A stretch of 33,022 nucleotides of DNA from an uncultured bacterium (GTDB lineage Bacteria; Cyanobacteriota; Vampirovibrionia; Gastranaerophilales; Gastranaerophilaceae), in assembly GCA_947361225.1 (NCBI GenBank), contig CANAIK010000018.1, positions 1 to 33,022 of the forward strand, read 5' to 3'. The position numbers were made by a program, and so were the translations under genes. Positions 32,213 through 33,022 of this stretch are shown in pieces; within the stretch, counting starts at the first letter, position 1; each line of letters starts with the position of its first letter. The notes beneath the pieces were generated by a model that worked only from the letters and a program-made list of their open reading frames with translations, made no database searches and was not told where the DNA came from.

Positions 32213-32888
32213 TTATTGTTGATTTTGTTCTTGTTTTTGTGCAATTATATTTTTTGTGATTATTCCACCGATTAATATTACAGCCGCTGCAATCCCTGCA
32301 ATAATGCCCTTGTGACCTTTGGCAGCATTTTTAATCGGTTCTTCAGACGTCTGTTTATTCTTTGTTATTTCTTTGGCTTTTTCTGTTGCATCTTGTGCAA
32401 AATCTTTAATATTTTCTGTTGCGTCTTGTGCTACTTCTTTAACTTTTGTTGTCAAATCTTTAATCGTAGCTCCGGCTTTGTCTTTTAAATCCTTAACTTT
32501 GGGATTTTGTGCAACTCCTTGAGCTTTGGTTTTAACTTCTTCAATCGCAGCTCCGGCTTTTTCTTTAATATTTTGAACATTGGGATTTTGTGCAACTTCA
32601 TTAATTTTTTGAACCGCACTTGTGGCTGCATTCTTAACGGCTTGTTTTGCCTTTTTAACTTGCGGATTATTGTTTATTGCATTAACTTCCTTTTGTATTT
32701 TTTTGTTTAGCACTTTGTGCTTGGGGCGATTGTATTGCTTTATCAACTGTTTGAACAAAAGAATCGCCAATTTTAGCGGCTTTTTGTTTGATTGCCTGTG
32801 CTTGAGGAGTTTGTGCTACTGTTTTTGCTTTTTCTTTAGCGCTTTCCTTAATATTGTTTAATGTATTAGAAATTCCTTGAATATTCAT
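32213..32888 (-). pseudogene. Frameshifted amphipathic-repeat protein with C-terminal membrane helix
   Basis: Frame one (32888 to 32682) starts MNIQGISNTLNNIKES and reads lysine/alanine-rich helix up to AQSAKQK; frame two (to 32213) continues KIQKEVNAINNNPQVKKAKQAV and so on. Removing one A from the seven-A run (T7 at 32698-32704 on the plus strand) joins them into about 224 residues. The body consists of roughly 27-residue repeats (VAQNPNVQNIKEKAGAAIEE..., VAQNPKVKDLKDKAGATIKD...) resembling LEA or apolipoprotein-like amphipathic helices, and ends in a membrane helix GIIAGIAAAVILIGGII. It may be a true pseudogene, an assembly error or a slippage-expressed gene; function unknown. Confidence 0.6.
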
Positions 32889-32953
32889 AAAACCTAACCT
32901 TTTTTATCTACGTAAATTATAAAACAAATAAATAAAAAAAATTGCTATTTTAT

Positions 32954-33022
32954 TTAATTATTCTTAATAATTTCTTTTTGTTTTTGAAGTTCTTTTTTTG
33001 CTTCTTCTCTAATTTGTTTTTT
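32954..33022 (-). CDS. C-terminal end of a gene extending beyond the window
   Basis: Last 22 codons of a minus-strand frame, KKQIREEAKKELQKQKEIIK..., highly charged and helical, ending in TAA. Too little to identify. It lies 65 bases upstream of the amphipathic-repeat gene and has similar composition. Confidence 0.35.
   Translation of the reverse strand, partial: KKQIREEAKKELQKQKEIIKNN

Noticed and set aside
32698-32704. Programmed -1 ribosomal frameshift at the A run
   Set aside because: Joining the two frames needs a +1 shift (or loss of one base), not -1, so a classical slippery site does not give the longer product.
1-33022. Alternative genetic code (TGA as Trp or Gly)
   Set aside because: TGA is used as an ordinary stop at ends of several intact genes (for example 2656 and 10184) and no intact gene contains internal TGA.

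Overview
ORGANISM. The DNA is strongly AT-rich, uses the standard code (TGG for Trp, TGA as a normal stop) and is densely packed. It carries ordinary bacterial housekeeping genes, a full NifU/NifS pair and a split transketolase, and no photosynthesis genes. Several otherwise unrelated proteins start with M-[KR]-I and have F/Y-K-G/A about 10 residues later. From memory this style is common in Gastranaerophilales (Melainabacteria/Vampirovibrionia, gut-dwelling non-photosynthetic Cyanobacteriota). That assignment is an inference; a marker-gene tree would settle it.

LAYOUT. (1) 1-3250, minus strand: two tandem sugar-1-phosphate nucleotidyltransferase-like genes (the left one cut by the window edge) and two coupled, lineage-specific membrane proteins. 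(2) 3.4-12.6 kb: leuA, an orphan protein with a phosphoribosyltransferase-like loop, a Gfo/Idh/MocA dehydrogenase, then a tight plus-strand operon of WecG/TagA-type glycosyltransferase, split transketolase, ftsE, ftsX and an HDOD protein. It ends at a bidirectional terminator. (3) 12.7-17.5 kb, minus strand: nifU, nifS, two proteins built from NUMOD-like modules, and pheS. (4) 17.6-20.2 kb: a small orphan pair, argS and tRNA-Ile(GAT) with a strong terminator. (5) 20.2-29.8 kb: an accessory island immediately after the tRNA. It holds a repeat-rich spacer, a DUF2971 protein, the remnant of an NgoPII-like restriction enzyme, a HEPN-like protein, an XRE regulator divergent from a TM2/membrane-anchor operon, a third NUMOD-like protein, two broken zinc-ribbon membrane genes and a broken PhzF gene. 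(6) 29.9-33.0 kb: an O-acetyltransferase and acyltransferase-3 pair, a HELQH putative metalloprotease, and a frameshifted amphipathic-repeat membrane protein.

HOW THE GENES FIT TOGETHER. The 6.6-10.2 kb genes look like surface-polysaccharide and pentose metabolism coupled to division genes (ftsEX). The nifU-nifS pair supplies Fe-S cluster assembly. The region after the tRNA looks like a defence/mobile-DNA island in decay: one truncated restriction gene, and within 27.3-32.9 kb four genes broken by single-base slips, mostly in A or T runs.

The best candidates for undescribed biology are the shared N-terminal motif, the nuclease-less NUMOD-like protein family that partly carries it, and the XRE-controlled TM2 operon. 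No database search was possible. Family names rest on motifs read by eye.
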